From Candidatus Anammoxibacter sp. (GTDB lineage: Bacteria; Planctomycetota; Brocadiia; Brocadiales; Anammoxibacteraceae), in NCBI GenBank assembly GCA_021777055.1, contig JAIQZO010000024.1, positions 310,001 through 374,000 on the forward strand: DNA of 64,000 nucleotides, in the 5' to 3' direction. A program made the translations under genes and the position numbers. Numbering within the stretch: the first letter of the stretch is position 1; every line of letters starts with the position of its first letter. Below the pieces are notes generated by a model that ran no database searches, was not told the DNA's origin, and saw only the letters and a program-made list of their open reading frames with translations. Below are positions 42,901-52,936 of the stretch, in pieces.

Positions 42901-43147
42901 CCCAATTTACACACTTTTGGTACTACGTTATAATAACGTTTAATGCTTTTTATAGTTATATTATTGGACAATTGAAAGTGACAAGAAATTCCGGTTGCCA
43001 ACTCTTTGATTAATAAAAACCGGTCCCGTTGGTTTTAAACTTCTTTATCTTTCGCAGGAATAACATAATGTGTTAATGTTAAATTATCTATTGTTTATTG
43101 TGGATTTATAGTAAAATCCTACGACTAAAAACATATTTGGAAAGCTT

Positions 43148-43975
43148 ATGACACATCTAAATGAAATAAAGCTAAGCTACAAGTCAATTAAATTGCATGT
43201 TGATATATATGAACACTCAAGGAATGCGCCGGTAGTTATAGTGGTACCGGGAACCGGGTCACACGCTGGAAATTACGCACAGTTTTGCGAAACTCTATCG
43301 GATAAAGGGTACAATGTATTACCTTTTGACTTAATGGGACATGGTAAAAGCGGAGGTGAAAGGGGTGTGTTTTCCATGTATGAATTACTAGAAAACATAT
43401 CGACAGTTATCTCATACGCTGAGAGTAAATATTCTAACAAGATTGGCCTGATAGGCACAAGTCAGGGAGGAGAAGTTGCATTACATGCAGCACTGCATGA
43501 CAAAAGAATAAATGCCGTAATATGTCATAACGTGCTCCTTACATACAAATTCCCCATTAACTTAAAGGTCAAGTTTATAAAATCCTGGATTTGCAGTATG
43601 TTATGCAATATTATACCAGACTTTTATTTTCCATTAAAACTTGCATTTAATTGGGGTGACGTATATAACGACCCCACCCATTTACAGAGAAAATTTGAAG
43701 ATCCGTTAGCAGTATGGCATTATAAATTTAAATCTTACAGGACCATATTTACACATATACCGGAATATCCCATAGAAGACCTTCAAACTCCCATACTTAT
43801 TGCAGTCGGTGAGAATGACAAATTAGTACCACGTGAGCATTGCAAGAAGATTTACGATATGTTAACATGCCAAAAAGAGTTTTATGTGATGCCTAATGCA
43901 AACCATCAATTATTAATTGATTATCTTGACATATTTGCGCCGATTGTTGATGTGTGGTTCAAGAAGACTTTATGA
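43148..43975 (+). CDS. Alpha/beta hydrolase (monoacylglycerol-lipase-like)
   Basis: A 275-residue serine hydrolase. The oxyanion region VVIVVPGTGSHAGNYAQFCE is followed by the HG-type turn LMGHGKSGGERG and the nucleophile elbow IGLIGTSQGGEVALHAAL (Ser near residue 108). The acid is in LIAVGENDKLVPREHC and the histidine in MPNANHQLLID, so the triad is complete. No signal peptide is present; cytoplasmic. It is likely a lipase or esterase of the YtpA/PldB-like group; the substrate is unknown. It is convergent with pheT. Confidence 0.85.
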   Translation: MTHLNEIKLSYKSIKLHVDIYEHSRNAPVVIVVPGTGSHAGNYAQFCETLSDKGYNVLPFDLMGHGKSGGERGVFSMYELLENISTVISYAESKYSNKIGLIGTSQGGEVALHAALHDKRINAVICHNVLLTYKFPINLKVKFIKSWICSMLCNIIPDFYFPLKLAFNWGDVYNDPTHLQRKFEDPLAVWHYKFKSYRTIFTHIPEYPIEDLQTPILIAVGENDKLVPREHCKKIYDMLTCQKEFYVMPNANHQLLIDYLDIFAPIVDVWFKKTL

Positions 43976-44031
43976 CGACAATCTAATCTTATACAAGCAC
44001 ATACATTAAAATAGCAAAACGACACTGATCA

Positions 44032-46044
44032 TTATGTTCTTAACATAGCTCCAAGTTCTTTACTTAACTTATCTATGATCTTATTAATCTCACTATCTAC
44101 TTCCTCACCCCTTAATGTCCTATCATTTGCCATGAATTTCACAGAAAAAGCAACGCTTTTCTTACCGTCATCCACTTGTTTACCTCTGTAAATATCAAAA
44201 AATTCGATACCATCATAAAATGAAACATCTGCATCCAGAACCAACCTTTTGATATCGGCCCATTCAGTTTTGTTGTCTACCACTATTGCCAAGTCTCTGG
44301 TTATTCCCGGAAACGACGGCAGTACATTAAACGGTTTCATGTCTGTAAATTTATCAGACAACAAACCGAAGTCAATTTCAGCAAACGATGTCATCCCGGT
44401 GATTTCATACTGGTTACTTATGCCTTTGTTAAGTTCACCCATAAAACCAGCAGGTTTTCCATTAATTTCAATAATAGCAGACCGTTCTTTATCGAAAACA
44501 TTAAAGCTTTCATGACGCCATTCTGGTATCTCTTTGATACTTAAGTTATTAATAACAGATTCAACAACACCCTTCAGCTCAAGAAACTCCCCATCCATCA
44601 GCAATCCAAGACACTTTTTCTCATCTGGCTGTTTCGATCCATCCATAGGTAAATAGACATTAGATATTTCAAAAATGTTAACATCTCTAACCCCCCTGTT
44701 ATAGTTATGCCTTTTTACTTTCAGAAAGTTATGTAAAAGGGTTTTCCTTAACCTGTTTTCGTTCTGGACTAAAGGGTTCTTTATAATGAGGGATTCACTA
44801 TCGGACCAGAATTTCACGTCAAACTTTTGCGGAACCGTTTCAACTATACTATACGTTGCCACTTCGTAAAGCCCTTGGGCAGTTAATAATTGACGTGTAC
44901 GGTCAGAAGCAGTCTCATCCATATTCTTACCAACAACCCCAATGCGAATATCTCTCTTTATGGGAATCTTATCATATCCGTATATCCTTATAATCTCTTC
45001 AATAAGGTCAACTTCCCTGTATACATCACTCCTGAATGTCGGAATCTCCAGTTCAATCGTTTCGCCAAGATCTGAAGTAACAACAAAACCCAACCTTTCG
45101 AGTATATCCGTAATACAAACTTTATCTATCTTAATACCGAGAAGTTTACCTGGCCTTTCTATATTTAACTTTACACTCTTTTTCTCATTTGTTTCGCTAT
45201 TCTTGTCAGTATATCCAGTAACCCTTCCTCCGGCAACCTGTTTGATCAAATCAGCCACTCTTATTGATGCCCGATAAACCCCTTCAGGATCAAGCCCCCG
45301 TTCAAAACGGTATGATGAATCTGAAAAAAGCCCCAATTTCTTTGATGTTTTACGTATATTTGTTGGTTCGAAACGGGCACACTCCAACAGAATACTCTTT
45401 GTATTATCAGAGACTTCAGTCTCAATACCGCCCATCACACCGGCAACTGCAACGGGACGAACCTTGTCTGCAATCACTAGCATATCATGATTTAATGTAT
45501 GTTTCGAACCATCAATAGCAACAATCTCTTCACCATTAACTGCCCTACGAACAACAATCTCTTTTCCCGCCAATTTATCTAAATCAAAGGCATGAAGGGG
45601 CTGGCCACTCTCCATTAGCACATAGTTTGTTATATCAACAACGTTGTTTACTGATCTTATACCAAGGGTATCCAACCGTTCGCGAATCCATGAAGGAGAC
45701 GGCGCAACTTTCACATTTTCTATTATTTGGGCAGTGTAGCGTGGACATAACGCAGAATCATCTACTTTTACATTATCATCTGAACTATTAATCTCTTCAT
45801 TGGGTTCTTCGCTAACAGGAATTTTAAACTTACAACCGGTAATAGCACTCAGCTCCCTGGCGATACCAATTATTCCTAGACAATCAGGGCGGTTTGCAGT
45901 TACTTCGGTATCCAAGCAGTAATCATTCCCAACCTGTTTAATCTCTTCAACTACAAGACCGATACTGGTCAGCTTATCTGACATCTCTTCTACTGAAATA
46001 TCGATATCACAAACATCTTTAACCCAATTATAGCTTACTTTCAT
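44032..46044 (-). CDS. pheT: Phenylalanine-tRNA ligase beta subunit, short form
   Basis: It charges tRNA-Phe together with PheS. The 670 residues are about 120 fewer than in the E. coli form. After MKVSYNWVKDVCDIDISVEE and LVVEEIKQVGNDYCLDTEVT the sequence goes straight to ANRPDCLGIIGIARELSAI. The EMAP/OB-type tRNA-binding insertion normally found there is missing. The B3/B4, B5 and catalytic-like domains are present (ALCPRYTAQIIENVKVAPSP, SGQPLHAFDLDKLAG, YRFERGLDPEGVYRAS, PTFRSDVYREVDLIEEIIRI YGYDKIP), as is the C-terminal anticodon-binding FDX-ACB domain (LPSFPGITRDLAIVVD). Loss of the EMAP domain is shared by some other bacteria. It is last in the thrS-infC-rpmI-rplT-pheS-pheT cluster. 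Confidence 0.95.
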   Translation of the reverse strand: MKVSYNWVKDVCDIDISVEEMSDKLTSIGLVVEEIKQVGNDYCLDTEVTANRPDCLGIIGIARELSAITGCKFKIPVSEEPNEEINSSDDNVKVDDSALCPRYTAQIIENVKVAPSPSWIRERLDTLGIRSVNNVVDITNYVLMESGQPLHAFDLDKLAGKEIVVRRAVNGEEIVAIDGSKHTLNHDMLVIADKVRPVAVAGVMGGIETEVSDNTKSILLECARFEPTNIRKTSKKLGLFSDSSYRFERGLDPEGVYRASIRVADLIKQVAGGRVTGYTDKNSETNEKKSVKLNIERPGKLLGIKIDKVCITDILERLGFVVTSDLGETIELEIPTFRSDVYREVDLIEEIIRIYGYDKIPIKRDIRIGVVGKNMDETASDRTRQLLTAQGLYEVATYSIVETVPQKFDVKFWSDSESLIIKNPLVQNENRLRKTLLHNFLKVKRHNYNRGVRDVNIFEISNVYLPMDGSKQPDEKKCLGLLMDGEFLELKGVVESVINNLSIKEIPEWRHESFNVFDKERSAIIEINGKPAGFMGELNKGISNQYEITGMTSFAEIDFGLLSDKFTDMKPFNVLPSFPGITRDLAIVVDNKTEWADIKRLVLDADVSFYDGIEFFDIYRGKQVDDGKKSVAFSVKFMANDRTLRGEEVDSEINKIIDKLSKELGAMLRT

Positions 46045-46308
46045 ATTATTACTTTTCTTTGAGATTTACTATTTAGAATCTAGTACTAACAAAACAAGAT
46101 ACACGTATAAATATATTCAGAAAATTTACAAAGATTCTTATCTGAGAGATGTGTAAAATCTTCGGTTCCCCACATTTACCTTTGATTATAAAATACAATT
46201 TATGTGCTGAAAATAAATAAAAGCGGGTACTAAGGAATGTATAAAGCGACTGCAGGTCAAAAAATGCGATGTAAGCAATCTTTGACAATTATACAGAGGG
46301 TTACATCA

Positions 46309-47328
46309 TTATCTAAACTGCGATAGAAACCTAATATCATTCTCAAAAAACAACCTAACGTCATTAATTCCGTACTTCAGCATGGTAACTCTTTCAACTC
46401 CCATTCCAAATGCGAATCCGCTGAACTCATCTTCATTATACCCGACAGCCTTAAAAACATTCGGGTCAACCATTCCGGCCCCTAATATCTCAACCCATCC
46501 ACTATAGGAGCAGACACTACACCCTTTTCCTTTACATATTGAACATGAAATATCAATCTCTGCACTAGGTTCCGTAAACGGAAAAAACGATGGTCTAAAC
46601 CGCATGTTCACATCCGAACCAAAATATGATTTTACAAAAAGATCCAAGATTCCTTTTAAATCGCTAAATGATATGTCAGTTCCAACCATCAACCCCTCAA
46701 TTTGATGAAACATAAACGAATGTCTAGCATCCACCGTATCTGGCCTGAACACCTTTCCGGGAGCAATAATCCTGAACGGGGGCTTGCGTTTCTCCATTGT
46801 CCTGATTTGTACTGTAGAAGTTTGACTTCTAAGCAGGACTTCATCATCTATATAAAAAGTATCAAAATCCACCCTGGAAGCGTGGTTTGCCGGAATGTTT
46901 AATGCGTCAAAATTATAATATTCCAGCTCAATTTCCGGGCCATACGCAACTTCAAATCCCAATTTACCGAAAATATCTTTTATCTCGTCGATAGTCTTTG
47001 TAAGTGGATGTTTATTCGCAGTTGGAACATGTTTACCTGGGAGGGTCACATCAAAAACTTCACCTTCGTCCTCATTTGGCGCAGAACCGAGCAACAATTC
47101 ACTTTTCTCATTAAACTTAGAGCTTGCATCGTTTTTTAAACAATTAATTAATTGTCCGGCACCTTTCCTCTCCTCAATGGGTAGAGTTGCAATCTTTTTT
47201 AGAAGATCACTTATTTTTCCCTTACGCCCAATATATTTTATCCTGACCTTTTCAAACTCATCTTTAGTTTTGACTGCAGTCAATTCTTTGTCTATGTCAG
47301 CGTTAATTTCTTTTATCAGAGATTCCAT
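46309..47328 (-). CDS. pheS: Phenylalanine-tRNA ligase alpha subunit
   Basis: The catalytic subunit of PheRS, class II. An N-terminal coiled coil (1-85) precedes the core: HPLTKTIDEIKDIFGKLGFE, LLRSQTSTVQIRTMEKRKPP (motif 2 area), GKVFRPDTVDARHSFMFHQIEGL, and motif 3 FGMGVERVTMLKYGINDVRL. RFRPSFFPFTEPSAEIDISC and the CSICKGKGC region are typical. The 339-residue length is standard. It lies 264 bp upstream of pheT and 228 bp downstream of rplT; those gaps contain nothing recognised. Confidence 0.97.
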   Translation of the reverse strand: MESLIKEINADIDKELTAVKTKDEFEKVRIKYIGRKGKISDLLKKIATLPIEERKGAGQLINCLKNDASSKFNEKSELLLGSAPNEDEGEVFDVTLPGKHVPTANKHPLTKTIDEIKDIFGKLGFEVAYGPEIELEYYNFDALNIPANHASRVDFDTFYIDDEVLLRSQTSTVQIRTMEKRKPPFRIIAPGKVFRPDTVDARHSFMFHQIEGLMVGTDISFSDLKGILDLFVKSYFGSDVNMRFRPSFFPFTEPSAEIDISCSICKGKGCSVCSYSGWVEILGAGMVDPNVFKAVGYNEDEFSGFAFGMGVERVTMLKYGINDVRLFFENDIRFLSQFR

Positions 47329-47556
47329 TTCACCAAATCGTTAACAGTTACCTTTTCATCAGGCGGGTTATCTTTATTAAAATATCTTACTATTCCAAAC
47401 TGCAAATAATAAAATATATCTCACAGTTTTATTACAACAGTAATTCCACCACATAGTTTCCACTATATGGATTGAAAATGAATAACATTGCAGCGGAATT
47501 ACATATTTCTAATTATAACTATTTGTGGCAAAACAAGTTAAAGCAGTAGTATATAT

Positions 47557-47910
47557 CTAGATATGCTGTTTTGCCAAATCTACAAATTGCTCAAATGAAG
47601 GTTTATCATTAACTGCAAGCTCTGCCAGCATCTTTCGATTGACTTCAACATTAGCCTTTAATAGCCCGTTAATAAACTTACTGTACGATATACCACTCTG
47701 TCGAACAGCAGCACTTATCCTTGTTATCCAAAGCCTCCTAAATTCACGTTTTCTGCTTTTTCTATCCCTGTATGCAAAGGCCATTGCACGGACATAAGTT
47801 TCACTCGCCCTTCTATATACATTTGACCTCTTACCCCAATAACCTTCAGTCTGTTTTAAAAGCCTCTTTTTCCTTTTTCTTCTCGGTACAGCAGATTTAA
47901 CTCTAGGCAT
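47557..47910 (-). CDS. rplT: 50S ribosomal protein L20
   Basis: A 117-residue full-length bL20. The N-terminus MPRVKSAVPRRKRKKRLLK and the stretches GYWGKRSNVYRRASETYVRA, AYRDRKSRKREFRRLWITRI and SGISYSKFINGL are diagnostic. It binds 23S rRNA early in 50S assembly and in many bacteria represses its own operon. It lies 36 nt downstream of rpmI in the infC-rpmI-rplT order. Confidence 0.98.
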   Translation of the reverse strand: MPRVKSAVPRRKRKKRLLKQTEGYWGKRSNVYRRASETYVRAMAFAYRDRKSRKREFRRLWITRISAAVRQSGISYSKFINGLLKANVEVNRKMLAELAVNDKPSFEQFVDLAKQHI

Positions 47911-47945
47911 ATCGTAACATCTCCTATGTTTTCAGTTCCATGTTA

Positions 47946-48140
47946 TTAATCAAACAAAACTTTTATTACTTTTTTTGTAAAAGCACTAGACATCGATTCA
48001 CTCTTACGCAGATGCCGTTTGCGTTTCCCGGATTTCTCAGACATCAAATGGCTCTTAAATCCCTTTTTCCTCTTAACCTTTCCATTCTTTGATACTGACA
48101 CTCTTTTCTTCACGCCCTTATGTGTTTTTTGCTTTGGCAT
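47946..48140 (-). CDS. rpmI: 50S ribosomal protein L35
   Basis: 64 residues from ATG 48138-48140, giving MPKQKTHKGVKKRVSVSKNG, the standard bL35 start. An in-frame ATG at 48186-48188 would add 16 hydrophobic residues not found in the family and is rejected. KRKKGFKSHLMSEKSGKRKRHLRK is typical. It sits between infC and rplT. Confidence 0.95.
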   Translation of the reverse strand: MPKQKTHKGVKKRVSVSKNGKVKRKKGFKSHLMSEKSGKRKRHLRKSESMSSAFTKKVIKVLFD

Positions 48141-48294
48141 TTTAACAATCCCGATCTTTACTTGAAAATAAAAAACATGTAATATCAATCAATGAATTAT
48201 CACATTTTATAATATAAAAAGCACCTTTTTTGACAAACATCTACCACATTATAACACTATCTACAGTATAACTTTAGGGATACGCCAGAAAATT

Positions 48295-48795
48295 TTATTT
48301 TGGCGACAAAGTAACACCTATCTTTTTACCAACCAAACCAGTCGTTTTTTCAACCTTGGCAACCTCTTCCATTTCATCTGTGAACTTTTTGAGGATCTCC
48401 TTTGCATACTCCACATGGGCCATTTCACGACCTTTTAAAAGCATATTAACCACAACCCTGTCCTTTTTTTCTATAAACTTCTTTGCCCGATTTATCTTTA
48501 CCAGCAAGTCATGATCACCAGTTTTAGGCCTTATTCTTATCTCTTTTAGAGATGCGGAATGATGCTTTTGATGAGACTTTTTCTTCTGTTTGTAGACAAA
48601 CTTACCGTAATTAATTATACGGCAAACCGGCGGATTGGCATTTGGTGCAACTTCAACTAAATCGAGTTTGGCCTCTTTTGCCCTGGCAAGGGCATCATCC
48701 TTAGTTATTATACCTACCTGTTCGCCATCATCAGCGATGACTCTAACTGTTTCCGCTTTAATCCTCTCGTTGGTCCTTAACCTTCTCCTTTGAAT
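48295..48795 (-). CDS. infC: Translation initiation factor IF-3 with AUU start codon
   Basis: A 166-residue IF-3 whose first codon is ATT (48793-48795), giving IQRRRLRTNERIKAETVRVI. The SD AAGGAGGG lies 6 nt upstream. The first in-frame ATG (48505-48507) would remove the whole N-terminal domain. The frame is uninterrupted: N-domain with EQVGIITKDDALARAKEAKL DLVEVAPNANPPVCRIINYG, then linker KFVYKQKKKSHQKHHSASLKEIR, then C-domain KINRAKKFIEKKDRVVVNML LKGREMAH. The AUU start is the known way in which IF-3 limits its own synthesis. It lies downstream of thrS. Confidence 0.95.
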   Translation of the reverse strand: MQRRRLRTNERIKAETVRVIADDGEQVGIITKDDALARAKEAKLDLVEVAPNANPPVCRIINYGKFVYKQKKKSHQKHHSASLKEIRIRPKTGDHDLLVKINRAKKFIEKKDRVVVNMLLKGREMAHVEYAKEILKKFTDEMEEVAKVEKTTGLVGKKIGVTLSPK

Positions 48796-48943
48796 GAAAA
48801 ACCCTCCTTATAAATTTACAAAAAAAAATTACCGATATTAAATATTTCGGTACATCAGCACATAGTCATAAAATCACCTTACATGACACTATTTTTCTAT
48901 GGTAAAATACGAAGTACCACACTAATTTATTCGGTTATAAAAC

Positions 48944-50872
48944 CTACTCTTTTTTTTCTATCTCTTCTTTTATTCTCTCTATAAAAACCGACAGACCAAC
49001 AGAACCTTCATCCCCGTCTTTCAAACTCCTGACCGAAACAGTACCTTGTTCTTTTTCTTTATCTCCAACAATTAGAAGATAAGGAATCTTCTCCAATATG
49101 CCATCCCTAATCTTATTCCCGGTCTTCAGATTCCTTGTATCACACTCTACGCGAACATCGTTACTCTCCAATCGTTCTTTTATCTCAAACACAAAATCAT
49201 TATGGGCATCTGTAATAGGAAGGACCTTAACCTGAACAGGCGCAAGCCATACAGGAAAATTTCCAGCATAATGTTCAATAAGGCACCCGATGAACCGTTC
49301 CATTGTACCCAATACAGTCCTGTGGATCATTATCACTTTATGTTTTTCGCCGTCATTTTCAATATAATATAGCCCAAATCTTTCAGGCAGATTAAAATCT
49401 AGCTGAATAGTCGGCCCTTGCCAAGCCCTGCCTATAGCATCTTTCACCTTTATATCAATGGCCGGCCCATAAAACTTTGCCTCGCCCTCCATACGCACAA
49501 AATCTATATTCTTGTCTTTAAGGGCATTATATAGCGAACTTTCCGCCATCTCCCAAACTTTATCTTCGCCAATATACTTCTCCTCTTCACCCTTTCCCCT
49601 AACGCTAAGCTCCACTTCATACTCTTTAAAACCAAAAGCGTTTAACATATCCTGGGCAAATTCAATGACCTTTATAATTTCGTCCTGAAGTTGAGAGGGA
49701 GTACAATATATATGGGCATCATCCTGCGTAAAGCCCCGTACACGTAAAAGACCATGCAAAACCCCTGAACGTTCATATCTATATACTGTACCAAGTTCAG
49801 CCCAACGCATAGGAAGATCTCTGTAACTACGTAGTTTTGTTTTATACATCAGCGCAGCAAACGGGCAGTTCATTGGCTTTAACAGATACTCTTGCTCATC
49901 AATTTCTATGGGAGGAAACATACTCTCTCTGTAAAACCCCCAATGTCCACTGGTTTTCCACAAATCAAGCTTCGCAATATGAGGTGAATAAACTATTTCA
50001 TACCCCCGTTGATAGTGCTCCTTACGCCAGAATGTCTCAATGATATTTCTAATAAAGGCACCTTTGGGATGCCAAAAAGCCAACCCTGGGCCGCCCTCTT
50101 CATGAAAGCTAAATAGATCCAGATCTTTTCCGATCTTTCGATGGTCCCTTTTTTCCGCTTCCTTTAAACACTCCAAATATTTGTTAAGCTCTTTTTTAGT
50201 AGGAAACGCAGTTCCATATATGCGTTGCAGCATGGGATTTGTCTCTTTCCCACGCCAATATGCCCCTGCGATACTTAAAAGCTTAAATGCCTTAACCCTT
50301 CCAGTACTCTGCACATGGGGACCACGACAAAGGTCGACAAAGTCTCCCTGCTTATAAAACGATACAGCCTCCCCATTCTCTTCCAAACCCTTAATAAGCT
50401 CCACTTTGTAAGGCTGCCCAGCTTCTCCCATAAATTTCACAGAATCGGCGATCCCCATTTCTTCCCTGTAAACGGGAATATCGTCCTTTATAATCCGTGC
50501 CATCTCCTCCTCTATCCTGGCGAGATCATCCTGAGTAATCGCTTCTTTTAGATCAAAATCATAATAAAATCCGTTTTCAATGGTAGGTCCTATGCCAAAT
50601 TTGGCGTCAGGAAATAAATGCCCCACTGCCATTGCCATAATATGGGCAGTACTGTGACGCAGTATATCCAACCCCTCTTTTGAATTTTCAGTAACCACAG
50701 AAAGAGAGACATCTTCTTTTATGGGAAAATCCAAATCAACCAGGACACCGTTGGTCTTTCCAGCCAATGCACTTTTCCCGAGTCCTTCACCAACATCAAA
50801 CGCAACCTCTTTTACTGTAACATCATCAAGAAAACTCTTTTCAGCTCCATCGGGCAATGTAACTTTTACCAT
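48944..50872 (-). CDS. thrS: Threonine-tRNA ligase
   Basis: A 642-residue class II synthetase. The N-terminal TGS domain (MVKVTLPDGAEKSFLDDVTV) and the editing domain with HSTAHIMAMAV and a later CRGPHVQSTG zinc/editing motif are present. The catalytic core (MNCPFAALMYKTKLRSYRDL, RYERSGVLHGLLRVRGFTQD DAHIYC) and anticodon domain (PVWLAPVQVKVLPITDAHND) follow. All three class II motifs are visible. It is the first gene of the thrS-infC-rpmI-rplT-pheS-pheT series; the 148-bp gap to infC carries the infC SD. Confidence 0.97.
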   Translation of the reverse strand: MVKVTLPDGAEKSFLDDVTVKEVAFDVGEGLGKSALAGKTNGVLVDLDFPIKEDVSLSVVTENSKEGLDILRHSTAHIMAMAVGHLFPDAKFGIGPTIENGFYYDFDLKEAITQDDLARIEEEMARIIKDDIPVYREEMGIADSVKFMGEAGQPYKVELIKGLEENGEAVSFYKQGDFVDLCRGPHVQSTGRVKAFKLLSIAGAYWRGKETNPMLQRIYGTAFPTKKELNKYLECLKEAEKRDHRKIGKDLDLFSFHEEGGPGLAFWHPKGAFIRNIIETFWRKEHYQRGYEIVYSPHIAKLDLWKTSGHWGFYRESMFPPIEIDEQEYLLKPMNCPFAALMYKTKLRSYRDLPMRWAELGTVYRYERSGVLHGLLRVRGFTQDDAHIYCTPSQLQDEIIKVIEFAQDMLNAFGFKEYEVELSVRGKGEEEKYIGEDKVWEMAESSLYNALKDKNIDFVRMEGEAKFYGPAIDIKVKDAIGRAWQGPTIQLDFNLPERFGLYYIENDGEKHKVIMIHRTVLGTMERFIGCLIEHYAGNFPVWLAPVQVKVLPITDAHNDFVFEIKERLESNDVRVECDTRNLKTGNKIRDGILEKIPYLLIVGDKEKEQGTVSVRSLKDGDEGSVGLSVFIERIKEEIEKKE

Positions 50873-51347
50873 ATTTTATAAGTTCCCGCCAAAATATATT
50901 TTAACTTGTAATCTCATTAGGAGTAAAATTTCAAGCGCTAATTATATGCAAATCCCACGCACGGTGTCAAGCGGAAATGCACCATGTTACCCGTTTGACA
51001 AGTACGGTTTACGGTTTACCATTCTCCGTTCTCCATTGGAGGCCGCCATATTACATGATTTGCAACAAATAAAAAAATAGGAACAGTTTTATTCTATTAT
51101 ACAATAAATACTTCTTTTGACGATTATTAAAATATATCTACACGAATAACATGTTCCTAAAGACAATAACCCCACTTCATTCTAAAGATTAGAAATAGAT
51201 TGGAATCTCTTACATGTTTCTATATAATGCAATAAAATTTGAGCAGAGAAGCAGAGAAGTAGAGTTTTACAATAGAGACATAATTCTTAAATAAAAATAT
51301 ACACTTGTAGCCATTTTAAAGTAAAAAAGCTATTACACGAAAAAAAC
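50873..51347. other. Intergenic gap between divergent thrS and serS
   Basis: It contains a short simple-repeat stretch (GTACGGTTTACGGTTTACC, CATTCTCCGTTCTCC at about 51002-51037). No tRNA, T-box leader or gene was recognised before either synthetase gene. Confidence 0.4.
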
Positions 51348-52619
51348 ATGCTGGATCTGAATTTCATAAGGAATAATGCCGAAACGGTAAAAAAAGCTAT
51401 TCTTAACAAACGGGAGAACGGTCGGGTTGATGAACTACTGGAAGTAGACTCCAGAAAGCGAAGCCTTCTGTTTGAATGCGAGCAAAAGAGGAATAGGCTA
51501 AACAAGACATCAAAAGAGATAAGTGGACTAAAAAAGAGTAAACAGGATGCGTCTGAATTGATATCTGATATGAAGGTACTTTCGCAGGAGATAAAAGAGT
51601 TTGAACAGAAACTGCGTAATGTGGACCATGAACTTAACGATATAGTGATTCGCATACCAAATATACCCGCCGAAGATGTGCCCGTTGGGCTGGACGAATC
51701 CGCAAACTTAGAGATTAAAAAATGGGGAGATCGGAAAGAGTTCAACTTTACACCTAAACCACACTGGGAAGTAGGAAGTACACTGGACATACTTGACTTT
51801 GACCGTGGCAGCAAGATATCTGGAGCCGGATTTGTTTTATATAAAGGTTTTGGCGCAAGACTTGAAAGGGCATTGTATAACTTTATGCTTGATCTGCACA
51901 CCACTGAACATGGATACCGCGAAATATTCCCTCCATATTTGGTTAATCGTCAGTCAATGTTTGGTACAGGGCAGATCCCAAAACTTGAAGATGATATGTA
52001 TCAAACCCGCGAGGAAGATATGTTCCTCATCCCCACAGGTGAGGTTCCGGTTACCAATATACACAGAGATGAAATACTATCTATTGATCATCTGCCAATC
52101 TGTTACACGGCATTTACCGCATGTTTCCGCAGAGAAGCTGGCGCCCATGGTAAGGATACCAGAGGAATGACAAGGGTGCATCAATTTAATAAAGTGGAAC
52201 TGGTTAAATTCACCCATCCTGATACATCTTACAATGAGCTTGAAGCATTGTTGATCAATGCGGAGAAGGTACTACAGCTTTTAGGCCTTGAATACAGAAT
52301 ACTGAAACTATGCACAGGAGACCTAAGCTTTGCTTCTACCAAGTGTTACGACATTGAAGTCTGGGCCCCGGGAACCAAAAGCTATCTTGAAGTCTCGTCC
52401 TGCAGCAATTTTGAAGATTTCCAGGCAAGAAGGTCGAATATAAGATTTAGGGACAAGGATAAAAAGGTTAAATTTGTGCATACATTAAATGGCTCAGGGC
52501 TGGCATTGCCTCGGACAATGATTGCGTTACTTGAAACATATCAGCTTGAGGATGGAACTGTCGCAATTCCGGAAGTGCTTCAGAAATATATGGGCGGAGT
52601 GCAAAAAATTGAAATTTAG
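51348..52619 (+). CDS. serS: Serine-tRNA ligase
   Basis: A 423-residue class II synthetase. An N-terminal long antiparallel coiled coil (about 1-105, [20 protein letters not shown]) binds the tRNA-Ser variable arm. The catalytic core has [50 protein letters not shown] (motif 2) and [20 protein letters not shown] (motif 3). [20 protein letters not shown] is the Ser-specific segment. Length and motifs are normal. A small GCTTG/CAAGC hairpin lies about 60 nt after the stop. Confidence 0.97.
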   Translation: MLDLNFIRNNAETVKKAILNKRENGRVDELLEVDSRKRSLLFECEQKRNRLNKTSKEISGLKKSKQDASELISDMKVLSQEIKEFEQKLRNVDHELNDIVIRIPNIPAEDVPVGLDESANLEIKKWGDRKEFNFTPKPHWEVGSTLDILDFDRGSKISGAGFVLYKGFGARLERALYNFMLDLHTTEHGYREIFPPYLVNRQSMFGTGQIPKLEDDMYQTREEDMFLIPTGEVPVTNIHRDEILSIDHLPICYTAFTACFRREAGAHGKDTRGMTRVHQFNKVELVKFTHPDTSYNELEALLINAEKVLQLLGLEYRILKLCTGDLSFASTKCYDIEVWAPGTKSYLEVSSCSNFEDFQARRSNIRFRDKDKKVKFVHTLNGSGLALPRTMIALLETYQLEDGTVAIPEVLQKYMGGVQKIEI

Positions 52620-52936
52620 ATTATTACGTGCCGAAGTTTCAACCAAGATACTGAATATTAGAATTGAATTAGGTCGCTTGCATCAAGCGTCAGAATTATA
52701 GAATTTTTTGTTGCAGAAACAAAAGCCAAATGGTATGATGTTCGAACTATTCTGAATATAAAAGAGATTGTTCTTTTACGCTTTGTTTTTAAGGTATAGA
52801 GCAAAAGTACAGATTCACAAAAAGGAGGTGAAACCGACTAAACTTTTATTTTCCAGTATATATATGACATAACTATTAATTTATGTAATATTTTTTTTGT
52901 TTTATTCCGTATTAATTTTTTAAAGAGGAGATTTAT
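52620..52936. other. Leader region of the small secreted protein gene
   Basis: It holds a nearly perfect anti-16S sequence, AAAAAGGAGGTGAAACC at about 52820-52836, which is not followed by a credible gene (a possible frame from GTG is only 14 codons). The gene itself has its own SD, AAAGAGGAGA, before ATG 52937. The upstream sequence may be part of a long 5' leader that stabilises the mRNA. Confidence 0.4.

Larger units (their letters stand above)
41335..43147. other. 1.8-kb intergenic region without a supported gene
   Basis: The longest gap in the window. AT-rich, with short low-complexity frames only. It contains the repeats and dyad listed separately, a CCCCATCATGGGG mini-hairpin (about 41533-41545) and a stretch near 41800-41860 like one at 33691-33745. 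Decayed gene sequence is likely but no family could be recognised. The last 200 bp presumably carry the promoter of the hydrolase gene. Confidence 0.5.

Noticed and set aside
42789-43013. 74-residue frame rich in His, Phe and Trp
   Set aside because: It is a translation of low-complexity tandem repeats and has no SD or family match.
43020-43147. Possible RNA element before the hydrolase gene
   Set aside because: No stable stem or known motif was visible.
51287-51904. 205-codon antisense frame opposite serS
   Set aside because: Ser/Phe-rich shadow of the serS coiled coil; serS is unambiguous.
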